Shown: positions 34,845 through 46,162, counted from the stretch's first letter. The stretch is 64,000 bases of DNA from Flavobacterium agrisoli (GCF_016522065.1 NZ_JAEHFV010000001.1:930001-994000); one strand, 5' to 3'. Translations and numbers: made by a program. The notes: a model not told the origin generated them from the letters alone.

Positions 34845-35729
34845 TTAATAATTAATTTCGGCCCATTTACTCGAATTTAAAGGCGAAATTTTATTTAAAG
34901 TATCTAACAAATCCGAAACCGGAATTGTGGGGCCTCCCGAGAAAATAGAAACAATTTCATCTGACTTGGCATCGAAAAAGACACGCGTTAAAAAGGCATT
35001 CGGTTTAACCGAACTAACTTTGGTAATATTCAGTAACGATGCTTTAATTTTTTCTTTCGCCGATTTCACATCTTGTGTCATCAAATCCAACCCTTTGTGG
35101 TAATTAAACGATGTTTGACGCAATTCCATATACATAGGCGACATCATATCGTTAATTAAATAATACCTGTTTTGCAAACCATCCGCTTGTGTCCAACCTT
35201 TATTATTGCCCTGTTGCGCTACATTACCAATATTTTGAGCAATTTCGAAATAACGATTTCCTGCCATTGGCGCAAAACTGTCCGCATCTAATCCTAAAAT
35301 AACATAACTGTAGAAGGCTAAAACCGAAATTAAATTTCCGTCATACGTATTGGGATTAAAGATTAAATTTTGAAATTCAGTATAATTAAATGTAAAATCT
35401 TTATCGTTGTAATTAAAAATTGGCGATGAATACGTCGAATTATAAACCAATCGAGAGGCCTGAACCTGAATTGTTCCTGAAAATTGATTCGAATTTTGCG
35501 AAGTCAACGTAATATACATGGAGCAATTAATTTTTTCGTTTTGTTTTAAGGCGCTACCTGCCCAATCGGTATTATTTACGAAATCGGAAATTGCATTTTG
35601 CAAAGTTTTATAGACCTGCTGATTGGTACTAGCTAACATTTGCGTATTAATTGTTACGGTGCAATTTAATTGTTGCGCCTGAAGCAATCCAAAAATAAAA
35701 AATGCAACTAATACGAAATATTTTTTCAT
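34845..35729 (-). CDS. Secreted DUF4835 protein
   Basis: A 294-residue protein with a signal peptide (1-18, ending LQAQ). It is recognised as DUF4835 by QLNCTVTINTQMLASTNQQVYKTLQ after the signal, YSYVILGLDADSF (about 140) and the RYYLINDMMSPMYMELRQTSFNYHKGLDLM region (about 185-215). The family is limited to Bacteroidota and nearly always lies between coaBC and recN, as here. Function is unknown. Its ATG overlaps the coaBC stop in an ATGA. Confidence 0.92.
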   Translation of the reverse strand: MKKYFVLVAFFIFGLLQAQQLNCTVTINTQMLASTNQQVYKTLQNAISDFVNNTDWAGSALKQNEKINCSMYITLTSQNSNQFSGTIQVQASRLVYNSTYSSPIFNYNDKDFTFNYTEFQNLIFNPNTYDGNLISVLAFYSYVILGLDADSFAPMAGNRYFEIAQNIGNVAQQGNNKGWTQADGLQNRYYLINDMMSPMYMELRQTSFNYHKGLDLMTQDVKSAKEKIKASLLNITKVSSVKPNAFLTRVFFDAKSDEIVSIFSGGPTIPVSDLLDTLNKISPLNSSKWAEINY

Positions 35730-36934
35730 AAAAAATAAGAAATGACTTTGTTCAAAATATCTGCGGCAACAGCTTCTTTGGGTTTTAAATCCATTGGTTC
35801 TATAACAAAGTTTTTATCTATAAAAGTCACCTTGTTGGTTGCCTCTTTAAAACCAGCTCCTTTATCTTGCAAGGAATTTAAAACAATCAAATCTAAGTTT
35901 TTTTTCTGAATTTTAAGCTTTGCATTTTCAATTTCATTTTCGGTTTCGAGTGCAAAACCAATTAAAAACTGATTTTTTTTAGTTTGCCCTAGCGATAATA
36001 AAATATCCTGTGTTTTTTCTAATTCAATTGAAAATTCAGAAGCCTCTTTTTTAATTTTTTGATTGGAAATTAGTTTTGGGCGGTAATCTGCAACAGCGGC
36101 AGCAGCAATAGCCACATCAACATTTTCATAATATTGATGACAAGCATCATACATTTCTTGAGCAGTAGTTACAGAAATTAACACTACGTTTTCATTTTTA
36201 ACTTTACAGTGACTTGGTCCAGAAACTAAAATTACCGACGCACCTAAATTGGCCGCTTCATTGGCAATATCATAACCCATTTTGCCTGAGGAATGATTTC
36301 CTATAAATCGAACAGGATCGATGGCCTCATAGGTAGGTCCAGCAGTAATTAATATTTTTTTTCCATTTAAAGGCAATTTACTTTCTAAATCAGCTTCTAA
36401 AAAAGCAATGATGTTTTCGGGTTCTGCCATTCGGCCTTCACCAGAAAGTCCACTTGCTAATTCCCCTTTTTCAGCAGGAATCATGATATTTCCAAAAGTT
36501 TTTAATTCAGTAAAATTGGTGATCGTAGAAGGATGAATATACATATCCAAATCCATTGCTGGTGCAAAATAAACCGAACATTTAGCCGATAAATACGTAG
36601 CCAACAATAAATTATCGCAAGTACCATGAACCATTTTAGACAAGGTATTTGCAGTTGCAGGAGCAATCAACATGATATCAGCCCAAAGAGCCAACTCTAC
36701 ATGGTTGTTCCATTGCGCTTCTTGCTCTTCATCGTTAAAAAAAGTAGAAAATACGGGATTCTTAGATAATGTAGCTAAAGTGAGTGGCGTTACAAAATCT
36801 TTAGAAGCAGGCGTCATAATTACTTGAACTTGAGCACCTGCTTTTATAAAAAGTCTAACCAAACCAGCAGTTTTATAGGCAGCAATTCCGCCAGAAACTC
36901 CTAGCAAAATTTTCTTCCCTTTTAAAACCGACAT
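35726..36934 (-). CDS. coaBC: Bifunctional CoaBC (phosphopantothenoylcysteine decarboxylase/synthetase)
   Basis: About 402 residues from the ATG at 36934, seven bases after the rpoZ stop; a longer frame would overlap rpoZ. The N-terminal CoaC flavoprotein domain (about 1-180) has GVSGGIAAYKT, the MTPAS loop and the APAMDLDMY stretch; the C-terminal CoaB domain has GPTYEAIDPVRFIGNHSSGKMG (about 200) and a late ADYRPK motif. It converts phosphopantothenate and cysteine to phosphopantetheine. CoaE, the last enzyme of the pathway, is coded at 29340. Confidence 0.95.
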   Translation of the reverse strand: MSVLKGKKILLGVSGGIAAYKTAGLVRLFIKAGAQVQVIMTPASKDFVTPLTLATLSKNPVFSTFFNDEEQEAQWNNHVELALWADIMLIAPATANTLSKMVHGTCDNLLLATYLSAKCSVYFAPAMDLDMYIHPSTITNFTELKTFGNIMIPAEKGELASGLSGEGRMAEPENIIAFLEADLESKLPLNGKKILITAGPTYEAIDPVRFIGNHSSGKMGYDIANEAANLGASVILVSGPSHCKVKNENVVLISVTTAQEMYDACHQYYENVDVAIAAAAVADYRPKLISNQKIKKEASEFSIELEKTQDILLSLGQTKKNQFLIGFALETENEIENAKLKIQKKNLDLIVLNSLQDKGAGFKEATNKVTFIDKNFVIEPMDLKPKEAVAADILNKVISYFL

Positions 36935-36941
36935 AGTAGAA

Positions 36942-37259
36942 TTATTTGTTTGAATTTCTGTAAAAAGTTTTACCATCTAACCATTCTTGCACAGATAAAG
37001 CATGTGGTTTTGGTAATTTTTCATAAAATTTAGAAACCTCAATTTGCTCTTTGTTTTCAAAAACCTCTTCAAGGCTATCATTATAAGTAGCAAATTCTTC
37101 TAATTTTTCGGTCAACTCTTTTTTAATTTCAGAATTAATCTGATTGGCTCTTTTTGCCATAATGGTAATCGCTTCATACACATTACCAGTAGGTTTTTCA
37201 ATAAGAGCTTTATTATAAGTTACTGTATTTACTGGAGCACTTGTCTTTTTTAAATCCAT
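36942..37259 (-). CDS. rpoZ: RNA polymerase omega subunit, Bacteroidota type
   Basis: A 105-residue protein. The pattern NVYEAITIMAKRANQINSEIKKEL (about 26-49) is the omega core helix set, and the C-terminal half ends with the Bacteroidota-specific EKLPKPHALSVQEWLDGKTF. Omega helps fold and hold the beta-prime subunit. It is placed between bamD (eight bases upstream) and coaBC, the usual position in this phylum. Confidence 0.9.
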   Translation of the reverse strand: MDLKKTSAPVNTVTYNKALIEKPTGNVYEAITIMAKRANQINSEIKKELTEKLEEFATYNDSLEEVFENKEQIEVSKFYEKLPKPHALSVQEWLDGKTFYRNSNK

Positions 37260-37267
37260 TACTTTAG

Positions 37268-38062
37268 TTATATTTTAAATTTTTCTAAATCTTCATCAAT
37301 TCTGGCATTCATTTCTTCTGCCTTTTGTTTGTATTTGGTGTCGCTTTTAAACTTCATCAAATTATTATAGGATGTTTTAGCCACATTCAATCTATCTTTC
37401 ATCTTATCATACACACTATTGATTGCCAATTGATAAGCCGAATCAAATTTATAAAATAAGGCATCTTCTTTATATGTTGTTCCTGGATAATCGGCCACAA
37501 AATTATCAAAAGCAACCAAAGCCGATTTATAATCCGAAATAGTATTGTATTGTTTAGCAATTTCGTATGACTTTTTTTCCAGTTTTTCAGTTAAAACCTT
37601 CATGGTTTCGTTTGCCTCTACAATATATTGCGACTCTGGATAATTATCAATAAAATTTTGCATTTTTTCGATAGCTTTGTAGGTATCCGTTTGATCTAAA
37701 CTATAAGCCGGTGATAATTTCGAATAACTTTTAGCGCCTAAAAAAGCAGCTTCTTCGACCTTTTCACTTCGGGGGTAACCCGCCACAAAACTGTCAAACT
37801 GATAACCTGATAAACTGTACTGCTTGGTATTGTAATATGATTTAGAAAACATATAAAACAACTTTTCTGCTTGCGGTTTCCCTTTGTAACTTGGCGCCAA
37901 TTGTTCAAAAAGACGAATCGCTTTTGAATATTTCCCAGCATCATACAATTCTGAAGCCATGGCAAATTTTGTTGCTACATCTTCACTTTTAAGGGCTTTT
38001 TGGTAATCTCCACAGGCGTTACAAAGAACAAGAAGAAGAAACAAAGCAGTTATTTTTTTCAT
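37268..38062 (-). CDS. bamD: Outer membrane assembly lipoprotein BamD
   Basis: A 264-residue lipoprotein; the signal peptide ends at VLCNAC with Cys17 as lipid anchor. Five TPR repeats follow, seen in phrases such as ASELYDAGKYSKAIRLFEQ, AEKLFYMFSKSYYNTKQYSLSGYQFDSFVAGYP and the closing DLEKF. BamD links BamA to the other lipoproteins of the barrel assembly complex. It is the first gene of the operon and has a well-formed promoter. Confidence 0.92.
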   Translation of the reverse strand: MKKITALFLLLVLCNACGDYQKALKSEDVATKFAMASELYDAGKYSKAIRLFEQLAPSYKGKPQAEKLFYMFSKSYYNTKQYSLSGYQFDSFVAGYPRSEKVEEAAFLGAKSYSKLSPAYSLDQTDTYKAIEKMQNFIDNYPESQYIVEANETMKVLTEKLEKKSYEIAKQYNTISDYKSALVAFDNFVADYPGTTYKEDALFYKFDSAYQLAINSVYDKMKDRLNVAKTSYNNLMKFKSDTKYKQKAEEMNARIDEDLEKFKI

Positions 38063-38128
38063 TTAATTACGATTACAATGATTAAAAAGTTCTGTTATTC
38101 AGCACAAATTACACCGTAGTTGCGGCGG

Positions 38129-38158
38129 CAAATTTAGTCATTAATTTAGCTATAACAA
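38129..38158 (-). promoter_or_regulatory. Promoter of the bamD operon
   Basis: TTG (38156-38158), 19 bases, and TAAATTTG (38129-38136) on the minus strand; the leader to the bamD ATG is about 60 bases. Confidence 0.65.
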
Positions 38159-38191
38159 AATATTTTTAAACTTATAAAATTACAACAATAT

Positions 38192-39079
38192 CTAGTCCTT
38201 TTTAATACTTTTTTTAACAAAACTTTCTATTCTTTTCGATAAATCTTCATCAACATTTACCAATGGTAAACGCAAGGTATTATCAGCAATACCTAAATAA
38301 TGAAAAACTTCTTTAATACCAGCCGGATTTCCTTGCTCAAAAATCATATCGATACATTCATCTAAAAAATACTGCGTTTTAAAAGCTTCATCTACTTTTC
38401 GATTCAATCCTAAGCGAATCATTTCTGAAAATTCTTTTGGAAAACCTTGACCAATGACCGAAATTACACCTGCGCCGCCGGCCAAAACCATTGGTAAAGC
38501 AATCATATCATCTCCCGAAATAACTAAAAAATCTTGAGGTTTGTTTTTTAGCAATTGCATAGCTTGAACCAAATCACCTGCGGCTTCTTTTATAGCAACT
38601 ATATTTTCAAAATCGCTAGCTAGACGCAAAACGGTTTTAGGCGACATATTACTTGACGTTCTACCTGGAACATTGTATAAAATTACAGGAATTGGACTAG
38701 CCTCGGCTATAGCTTTAAAATGCTGATAAATTCCTTCTTGACTTGGTTTATTGTAATAGGGAGAAACCGAAAGTATGGCTTCAAAATCAGCAAAATTTCT
38801 GGTTTTTAATTCATTCACTACCTCCAAAGTATTGTTCCCTCCTACTCCTAATACCAAAGGCAATCTTCCTTTATTTGTTTTTACAATCGTATCAATAACA
38901 AGTTCTTTCTCTTCGGCAGATAACATAGCATTTTCTGCGGTAGTCCCTAAAATCACCAAATATTCTACCCCACCATCAACAGAAAAATTCACTATTCGCT
39001 GTAAAGCTTCTGTATCAACCGAAAGATCTTTGTTAAAAGGAGTTACCAAAGCAACACCCGTTCCTATTAATGATTGCAT
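38192..39079 (-). CDS. dapA: 4-hydroxy-tetrahydrodipicolinate synthase
   Basis: A 295-residue TIM-barrel aldolase. The TAEN loop (about 47-50), Tyr135 in LYNVPGRT and the Schiff-base Lys164 in AIKEAAGD are all in place. It condenses pyruvate with aspartate semialdehyde, the first committed step toward diaminopimelate and lysine, and so supplies peptidoglycan. The length is typical. It begins three bases after the upstream DUF6913-like gene. Confidence 0.96.
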   Translation of the reverse strand: MQSLIGTGVALVTPFNKDLSVDTEALQRIVNFSVDGGVEYLVILGTTAENAMLSAEEKELVIDTIVKTNKGRLPLVLGVGGNNTLEVVNELKTRNFADFEAILSVSPYYNKPSQEGIYQHFKAIAEASPIPVILYNVPGRTSSNMSPKTVLRLASDFENIVAIKEAAGDLVQAMQLLKNKPQDFLVISGDDMIALPMVLAGGAGVISVIGQGFPKEFSEMIRLGLNRKVDEAFKTQYFLDECIDMIFEQGNPAGIKEVFHYLGIADNTLRLPLVNVDEDLSKRIESFVKKSIKKD

Positions 39080-39082
39080 AAT

Positions 39083-39604
39083 CTAAATTCTATTTTTTAA
39101 TATTTTTATATATTTTATTAATTCGTTTGCAAAGGCTTTTTCGTTATCCAACGATGTTTGTATAATCAAATCATTCAACAAATACCCATTTATTGGTAAA
39201 CCTGCTTTAAAACTTGCCTTTGACTGGTTTGTTATTGCAAGCAATAAAGGATTAGAATCTTGGTAATAATTTATCAATAAATCAAAATTTGAATGAATAA
39301 ATTCGGTACAAATTCCTTCTTTAAACGCACCTTTATAATTTACTTCTTCGCATCCAAAGCATGCAAATGTACTCGATTGTTTGTCATTCTTTCTTTTATC
39401 AAATACCAAAACCGAAATATTATTAGCATCAAAACCATTTGCAAGTAAAACATCTAAAATCACATCAACTTTACCCAAATTAATCTTTTCTATAAGTAAC
39501 CCAACTGTGCTGAATTGCCCTACAAACCTTGACATAACGGTATCTTGCAAGCTTTTTTTTAACGATTTTTTTATAAAAAAAAACTTTACTGTTTTTAAAA
39601 ACAT
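39083..39604 (-). CDS. DUF6913-like hypothetical protein
   Basis: A 173-residue cytoplasmic protein with no signal or membrane helix. The Lys-rich start (residues 1-25) precedes a core with VGLLIEKINLGKVDVILDVLLANGF and a cluster of Cys near CFGCEE (about 80-85). In flavobacteria a protein of this size and style precedes dapA and is called DUF6913, which I take as the likely family. Function is unknown. It is in an operon with dapA and diverges from the 5'-nucleotidase genes. Confidence 0.65.
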   Translation of the reverse strand: MFLKTVKFFFIKKSLKKSLQDTVMSRFVGQFSTVGLLIEKINLGKVDVILDVLLANGFDANNISVLVFDKRKNDKQSSTFACFGCEEVNYKGAFKEGICTEFIHSNFDLLINYYQDSNPLLLAITNQSKASFKAGLPINGYLLNDLIIQTSLDNEKAFANELIKYIKILKNRI

Positions 39605-39651
39605 AGTACTTTTACAAGATTACAAAATTAATTATTTAAGCCGCATTTGAG

Positions 39652-40431
39652 ATGGTAAAACTAAAAAAGTATAATGAAGTTTTAAAACTTTTTGTTATAT
39701 TCTTAACACACCTAACAATCACTTCTTGCAGTACATCACATTACCAACCTACTAAAATCACAGGAAAACAAATTCCCATAGCTAGTACAATTTCCGAATC
39801 ACCTGAAATTGAAGCGTATATAAAACCATATCGAGAGCATATCAATAATGATTTGAATGCCGTTTTAGCCTATTGTCCAGAAGATTTGAATAAAAATGAT
39901 GGCAAATGGCAAACAGCGATTGGAAATTTAATGGCCGATGCTTGTTTGGAAAAAGGAAATCTTATTTTCGAAAAAAGAGAACATCAAAAAATTGATTTAT
40001 GCATTCTGAATTTTGGTGGAATTAGAGCTCCCTTACCAAAAGGAAATATAACTGCACGAAACGCTTACGAAATTATGCCTTTTGAAAATAGCTTGGTTGT
40101 TTTGCAATTAAAAGCCGATCAAATATTGGCTTTTGTACATTATTTCATTACCGAAAAAAAAGCCCATCCTATAGCAGGCATGACATTTACAATTGATAAA
40201 AACGGGCAACCTAAAAACATTCAAATTCAAGGAAAAGCTTTTGATACCAACAAAAATTATTATCTAGCCACTAACGATTATTTAGCAAATGGAGGAGATA
40301 ATATGGATTTCTTTAAAAACAGTATTCAAAAATTCGATTTAGATTATAAACTTAGAAACATCTTAATTGATTATTTTACCGAAATAGATACGGTTACTGT
40401 TAAAAATGAAATTCGAATTACTGAAGAATAA
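39652..40431 (+). CDS. 5'-nucleotidase C-terminal domain lipoprotein
   Basis: A 259-residue lipoprotein with a signal peptide ending ITSC (Cys26). Residues about 60-240 form the 5'-nucleotidase C-terminal, substrate-binding domain: NFGGIRAPLPKG (about 121-132), MPFENSLVVLQL, and NDYLANGGDNMDFF (about 203-216). The metal-binding catalytic domain is absent and is coded by the next gene, four bases after. It should act with that protein on nucleotides outside the inner membrane. Confidence 0.9.
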   Translation: MVKLKKYNEVLKLFVIFLTHLTITSCSTSHYQPTKITGKQIPIASTISESPEIEAYIKPYREHINNDLNAVLAYCPEDLNKNDGKWQTAIGNLMADACLEKGNLIFEKREHQKIDLCILNFGGIRAPLPKGNITARNAYEIMPFENSLVVLQLKADQILAFVHYFITEKKAHPIAGMTFTIDKNGQPKNIQIQGKAFDTNKNYYLATNDYLANGGDNMDFFKNSIQKFDLDYKLRNILIDYFTEIDTVTVKNEIRITEE

Positions 40432-40435
40432 AAGT

Positions 40436-41347
40436 ATGAAAAGAAGAGAATTTATAGAAAAAACAACAGCTAGCGCTACTTTATTAGGGTTAGGATTATC
40501 ATTAAGTAGTTTCGAATCAATTACTACAAAACACCTCACCGTTTTACATACTAATGATGTACACAGTCATATTGACCCTTTTCCGGCGGATGACGCGCGC
40601 AATCCGAATATGGGTGGTGTAGCCCGAAGAGCTGCTTTGATAAAAACCATTCGAGAAGAAAATCCAAATGTGCTTTTACTAGATGCAGGTGATATTTTTC
40701 AAGGAACACCTTACTTTAATTATTATGGTGGCGAATTAGAATTTAAATTAATGAGCATGATGCAATATGATGCCTCTACAATTGGAAATCATGATTTCGA
40801 TAATGGAGTAGACGGGTTGTTTGCACAAATGCCACATGCACAATTTGAATTTATTTCCTCCAATTATGATTTTTCCAATACGGTAATGAACGGCTTGGTT
40901 AAACCTTATAAGATTTTCGAAAAACAAGGACTAAAAGTTGGTGTTTTTGGTCTTGGAATTGAACTCAACGGCTTAGTGGACAAACGAATGTGTAAAGAAA
41001 CCGTGTACAACGACCCCGTAGAAACAGCTCAAGACATGGTTAGTATTTTGAAAAATGAGAAAAAATGTGATTTAATTATTTGTTTATCGCATTTGGGCTA
41101 CAAATACCGAGATAACGAAACTAAAATATGCGACTTGAAATTAGCTGAATTAACAGAAAATATCGACTTAATAATCGGGGGACATACACACACTTTTTTA
41201 GACAAACCAACCGTTTTAAAAAACAAAGCTGGAAAAGATGTTTTAATAAATCAAGTGGGCTGTTATGGCATTAATTTAGGTCGAATCGATTTTTATTTTG
41301 ATAAAGACAAAAATAGTATTGCTCAAGGAAAATCAATTGTGGTTTAA
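40436..41347 (+). CDS. 5'-nucleotidase N-terminal metallophosphatase domain protein
   Basis: A 303-residue protein from the ATG at 40436. The N-terminus MKRREFIEKTTASATLLGLG is a twin-arginine type signal. The metallophosphatase core has HTNDVHSHID (about 38-47), GDIFQGTP (about 84), GNHDFDNG (about 116), and GGHTHTFLDKP near residue 252; these bind two metals. The C-terminal nucleotide-specificity domain is missing and is coded just upstream, so the normal two-domain enzyme is split with inverted gene order. It converges with the next gene and overlaps it by 15 bases. Confidence 0.92.
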   Translation: MKRREFIEKTTASATLLGLGLSLSSFESITTKHLTVLHTNDVHSHIDPFPADDARNPNMGGVARRAALIKTIREENPNVLLLDAGDIFQGTPYFNYYGGELEFKLMSMMQYDASTIGNHDFDNGVDGLFAQMPHAQFEFISSNYDFSNTVMNGLVKPYKIFEKQGLKVGVFGLGIELNGLVDKRMCKETVYNDPVETAQDMVSILKNEKKCDLIICLSHLGYKYRDNETKICDLKLAELTENIDLIIGGHTHTFLDKPTVLKNKAGKDVLINQVGCYGINLGRIDFYFDKDKNSIAQGKSIVV

Positions 41348-42031
41348 TTTATTATACCTTTTGTTGTTTTTTAGTAATAAAAAATAACGCGCCATGAAAT
41401 AATACGCTAGGGATTGTGTAGTATTTCGGATGAGCCTAAAAATGAGCAATTCATGTGAATATTTATTAAAAACGAAAAAAATATCCGACAACAAAAAACA
41501 AATAACCATTATCATTGCAAATAAATTCACTACTGTTGGGCGCAAAATATAATTAATAAAACAACAAATACTCATTGCCGACATTACTATTCCGTATAAG
41601 ATATACAAATCAAACTTATCATTTTTATTTACGGTCAAATTCAAAACCGACAAGGTCAAGAAAACTATAAAAACCAATACCATTAAAACTGGAGCCATGT
41701 CCTTCTTTTTTATTTTAGATCTTTTAAAAACGTTATAAAAAATCCAAAAAAACAACGAGTAAACGGTTATAAAACTAAATATTGAACCATAACTTGCATA
41801 AACTGGATTAAGAATATTCATTACATCACCCATAAAACAAAAGAAAAAAAGGATGCTTTGATACCAACTTATTTTATAATTATTAGAAATTAAGAAATAA
41901 ATAAAAATCAGCGGAATTGCTAAGGATCTTAAATAAATTGTTATGTCATGATTACCAAAAAAACTTTCAAATACAATTGAAAAAAAAATAGTGGCAAAAA
42001 ACAAATAAAGAGACGGTTTATTGGGTTGCAT
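41333..42031 (-). CDS. YhhN-like eight-helix membrane protein
   Basis: A 232-residue inner membrane protein with eight predicted helices. FFCFMGDVMNIL (about 58-69) and CFLLSDIFFVFNKY (about 178-191), an Asp in each of two helices, resemble the paired motifs of YhhN/TMEM86 lysoplasmalogenases. The match is partial, so I treat the assignment as tentative. It begins right where the ligA stop ends (no gap) and so is co-transcribed with ligA. The 3' end overlaps the convergent phosphatase gene. Confidence 0.6.
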   Translation of the reverse strand: MQPNKPSLYLFFATIFFSIVFESFFGNHDITIYLRSLAIPLIFIYFLISNNYKISWYQSILFFFCFMGDVMNILNPVYASYGSIFSFITVYSLFFWIFYNVFKRSKIKKKDMAPVLMVLVFIVFLTLSVLNLTVNKNDKFDLYILYGIVMSAMSICCFINYILRPTVVNLFAMIMVICFLLSDIFFVFNKYSHELLIFRLIRNTTQSLAYYFMARYFLLLKNNKRYNKLNHN

Positions 42032-44077
<2,046 letters not shown>

Positions 44078-44116
44078 TTAAAAGTAATAATTCTTATCGA
44101 AAATTTGACTGAAAAC

Positions 44117-44146
44117 AAAAAAACCATTTCAAAAAAATGGTTTTTA
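44117..44146 (-). terminator. Terminator of the DUF6495-like gene
   Basis: Stem AAACCATTT / AAATGGTTT (44121-44129 and 44135-44143) flanked by A and T runs; fits both strands but only the minus-strand gene ends here. Confidence 0.65.
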
Positions 44147-44169
44147 TAAAATGAATAAAAATCGTGTAT

Positions 44170-44643
44170 TTACGACTCTACAATCGTGATTATTTGCGTA
44201 AACAATTGTCCATCGGTTAAAAAAGCACCTTGTTTAATGAGTTGAAAAATAGATTCGTTTCGATCTTCGGTAAAAACTTTTTTACCAATTTTCATTTCAA
44301 TGTTATCGGTAAACATATTGTCTCCTAACCATTGAAGCCCCTCTTTGGTCATAAAATCAATTTCTGGATTTAATGTTTTCAGTATAATCGATTTTATTTC
44401 AGTATCAAAACATTCGAATAAAAAGATATGAGTTTTAGAAAAATGTTCTAAAAATTTTGCTCTTGACAAAACGCCTTCCCAAATTAAATCTGAAAAAACA
44501 TCTAATTCTTGCTCGGCCACTTCGGGTTTATTTTCTTTAATAGCATCCCATTCCGTTTTATCAATGGATTGACTTGCTAAAAAAGTGGCAAATTCATTAT
44601 GTAATTCATCAAATTGTTCTTTTGTAAGTCTTGCGTATTTCAT
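44170..44643 (-). CDS. DUF6495-like hypothetical protein
   Basis: About 157 residues from the ATG at 44643 (MKYARLTKEQF). A longer frame exists to 44673 but the shorter start is preferred since its N-terminus is the one I recall in flavobacterial relatives. The protein is acidic and soluble with no signal, with phrases DVFSDLIWEGVLSRAKFLEHFS and FLFECFDTEIKSIILKTL. I think it is DUF6495; function unknown. It is monocistronic with a terminator at 44117-44146. Confidence 0.7.
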   Translation of the reverse strand: MKYARLTKEQFDELHNEFATFLASQSIDKTEWDAIKENKPEVAEQELDVFSDLIWEGVLSRAKFLEHFSKTHIFLFECFDTEIKSIILKTLNPEIDFMTKEGLQWLGDNMFTDNIEMKIGKKVFTEDRNESIFQLIKQGAFLTDGQLFTQIITIVES

Positions 44644-44749
44644 TCTGAATATTATTTTTTTAAATTGAGTCATGCTTTCGCAAAGCTCAAGTCATTTATG
44701 CTAATTTATTTGAGCATCTAGTACTGCTATAATGCTAATTAATATAAAG

Positions 44750-44811
44750 TAAAAAATCTGAAATAAATTCAGATTAAAAAAAAATCCCGACAAAAATCGG
44801 GATTTCGTATT
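44750..44811 (-). terminator. Tandem terminators of the S6-S18-L9 operon
   Basis: Two hairpins on the minus strand follow rplI: first ATCCCGA/TCGGGAT (about 44783-44805) with a U run, then ATCTGAA/TTCAGAT (44756-44762, 44768-44774) with six U. Confidence 0.8.
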
Positions 44812-44828
44812 ATAAATTAAAATTATTA

Positions 44829-45266
44829 CTATTCAGCAACAATTTCGTAAGGCAATTCAACTACAACATCTCTGTGCAAACGTACAGAAGCAGTATATTT
44901 ACCGATACGTTTAACAATTCCGCTTGTAATGAATTTTCTATCAATTTCTTGACCTCCATTTGCTAAAGCAGCAGCGATATCAATATTGGTAATAGAACCA
45001 AATAATTTTTCTCCACCTGCTTTTGCAGCAATTTTAATTTCGATAGATTTTAAAGCTTCAGCTAATTTCTTAGCATCGTCAATAATTTTAGCTTCTTTGT
45101 GTGCTCTTTGTTTTAAGTTTTCAGCTAATACTTTTTTTGCAGAAGGAGTTGCCAATTGTGCTAATCCTTGTGGAATTAAGTAATTACGACCATAACCATT
45201 TTTTACAGTTACGATATCTTCTTTAAAACCTAAGTTTTGAACGTCTTGTTTTAAAATAAGTTCCAT
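44829..45266 (-). CDS. rplI: 50S ribosomal protein L9
   Basis: A 145-residue protein of the standard length. It begins MELILKQDVQNLGFKEDIVTVKNGYGRNYLIPQGLA, the L9 N-terminal beta sheet that binds 23S rRNA, then a long helix and a C-terminal domain from about 75. It is the third gene of rpsF-rpsR-rplI. A gap of 74 bases after rpsR is the longest in the operon. The tandem hairpins after its stop end the transcript. Confidence 0.97.
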   Translation of the reverse strand: MELILKQDVQNLGFKEDIVTVKNGYGRNYLIPQGLAQLATPSAKKVLAENLKQRAHKEAKIIDDAKKLAEALKSIEIKIAAKAGGEKLFGSITNIDIAAALANGGQEIDRKFITSGIVKRIGKYTASVRLHRDVVVELPYEIVAE

Positions 45267-45340
45267 GTTGTTGTCCTTTTATAGATTATTGAAGTTAGGT
45301 TTCTTTTAGAACAGAAAACCAACAACAGATTAATTTTTGA

Positions 45341-45637
45341 TTATTTTAATAAATCGGCCACGTATGGCATTAAAGCTAAGTGACGCGCTCTTTTTACAGC
45401 TACAGAAACTTTTCTTTGGTATTTTAATGATGTTCCTGTTAAACGACGTGGAAGGATTTTTCCTTGCTCGTTAACAAATTTCAATAAGAAATCAGCATCT
45501 TTATAATCGATGTATTTGATTCCTGATTTTTTGAAACGACAATACTTTTTAGTTTTGTTAGTTTCTATGTTCAAAGGCGTTAAATATCTGATATCTCCGT
45601 CTTTTTTTCCTTTTGCAGATTGTTCTATTGATGCCAT
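45341..45637 (-). CDS. rpsR: 30S ribosomal protein S18
   Basis: A 98-residue S18. The [29 protein letters not shown] core and the closing [12 protein letters not shown] are the S18 signature; the N-terminal 25 residues are the longer form found in this phylum. It pairs with S6 in the 30S platform. It is one base after the S6 stop. Confidence 0.96.
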   Translation of the reverse strand: MASIEQSAKGKKDGDIRYLTPLNIETNKTKKYCRFKKSGIKYIDYKDADFLLKFVNEQGKILPRRLTGTSLKYQRKVSVAVKRARHLALMPYVADLLK

Positions 45638-45638
45638 A

Positions 45639-45983
45639 CTAATTAAGCTTTTGAGATTTAAGTTTTGCTCTTCTTCTTTCTGCCCAAGAAATAGCGTGTT
45701 TATCTAAACTTACAGTTAAGAAACGCATTACTCTCTCGTCACGTCTAAATTCAGTTTCAAAAGCTAGTAAAACTTCTCCTGATACTTTAAATTCAAATAA
45801 GTGATAAAAACCACTTTTTTTGTTTTGGATTTCGTAAGCCATTTTTTTAAGACCCCAATCCTCTTTAGCTACCATTTCAGCTCCTCTACTAGTAAGAAAA
45901 TCTTCAAATTTGCTTACTGTTTCCTTTACCTGAACTTCAGATAAAACGGGATTTAAAATGAAAACAGTTTCATAATGATTCAT
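45639..45983 (-). CDS. rpsF: 30S ribosomal protein S6
   Basis: About 114 residues from the ATG at 45983; the longer frame begins with [23 protein letters not shown] and [21 protein letters not shown] are classic S6 motifs. It is the first gene of the operon and is preceded by a well-formed promoter. S6 and S18 bind rRNA as a dimer. Confidence 0.96.
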   Translation of the reverse strand: MNHYETVFILNPVLSEVQVKETVSKFEDFLTSRGAEMVAKEDWGLKKMAYEIQNKKSGFYHLFEFKVSGEVLLAFETEFRRDERVMRFLTVSLDKHAISWAERRRAKLKSQKLN

Positions 45984-46014
45984 AAACAATATATTTATTT
46001 GTTAAAATTGGGTG

Positions 46015-46044
46015 CAAAAGTAACGATTAATTTTAAATAAACAA
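46015..46044 (-). promoter_or_regulatory. Promoter of the rpsF-rpsR-rplI operon
   Basis: TTG (46042-46044), a 19-base spacer and TACTTTTG (46015-46022) on the minus strand; the leader to the ATG is about 25 bases. Confidence 0.65.
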
Positions 46045-46162
46045 CTATCAAAACCAATTTATTCGATGAAGTGCAAAAAAAGGATTATTAATATTTCTAA
46101 ATTAAAATATTAAAATGTATATTTACACTTAGTTACCCATTTTACTAGCTTAAATTAATCTT

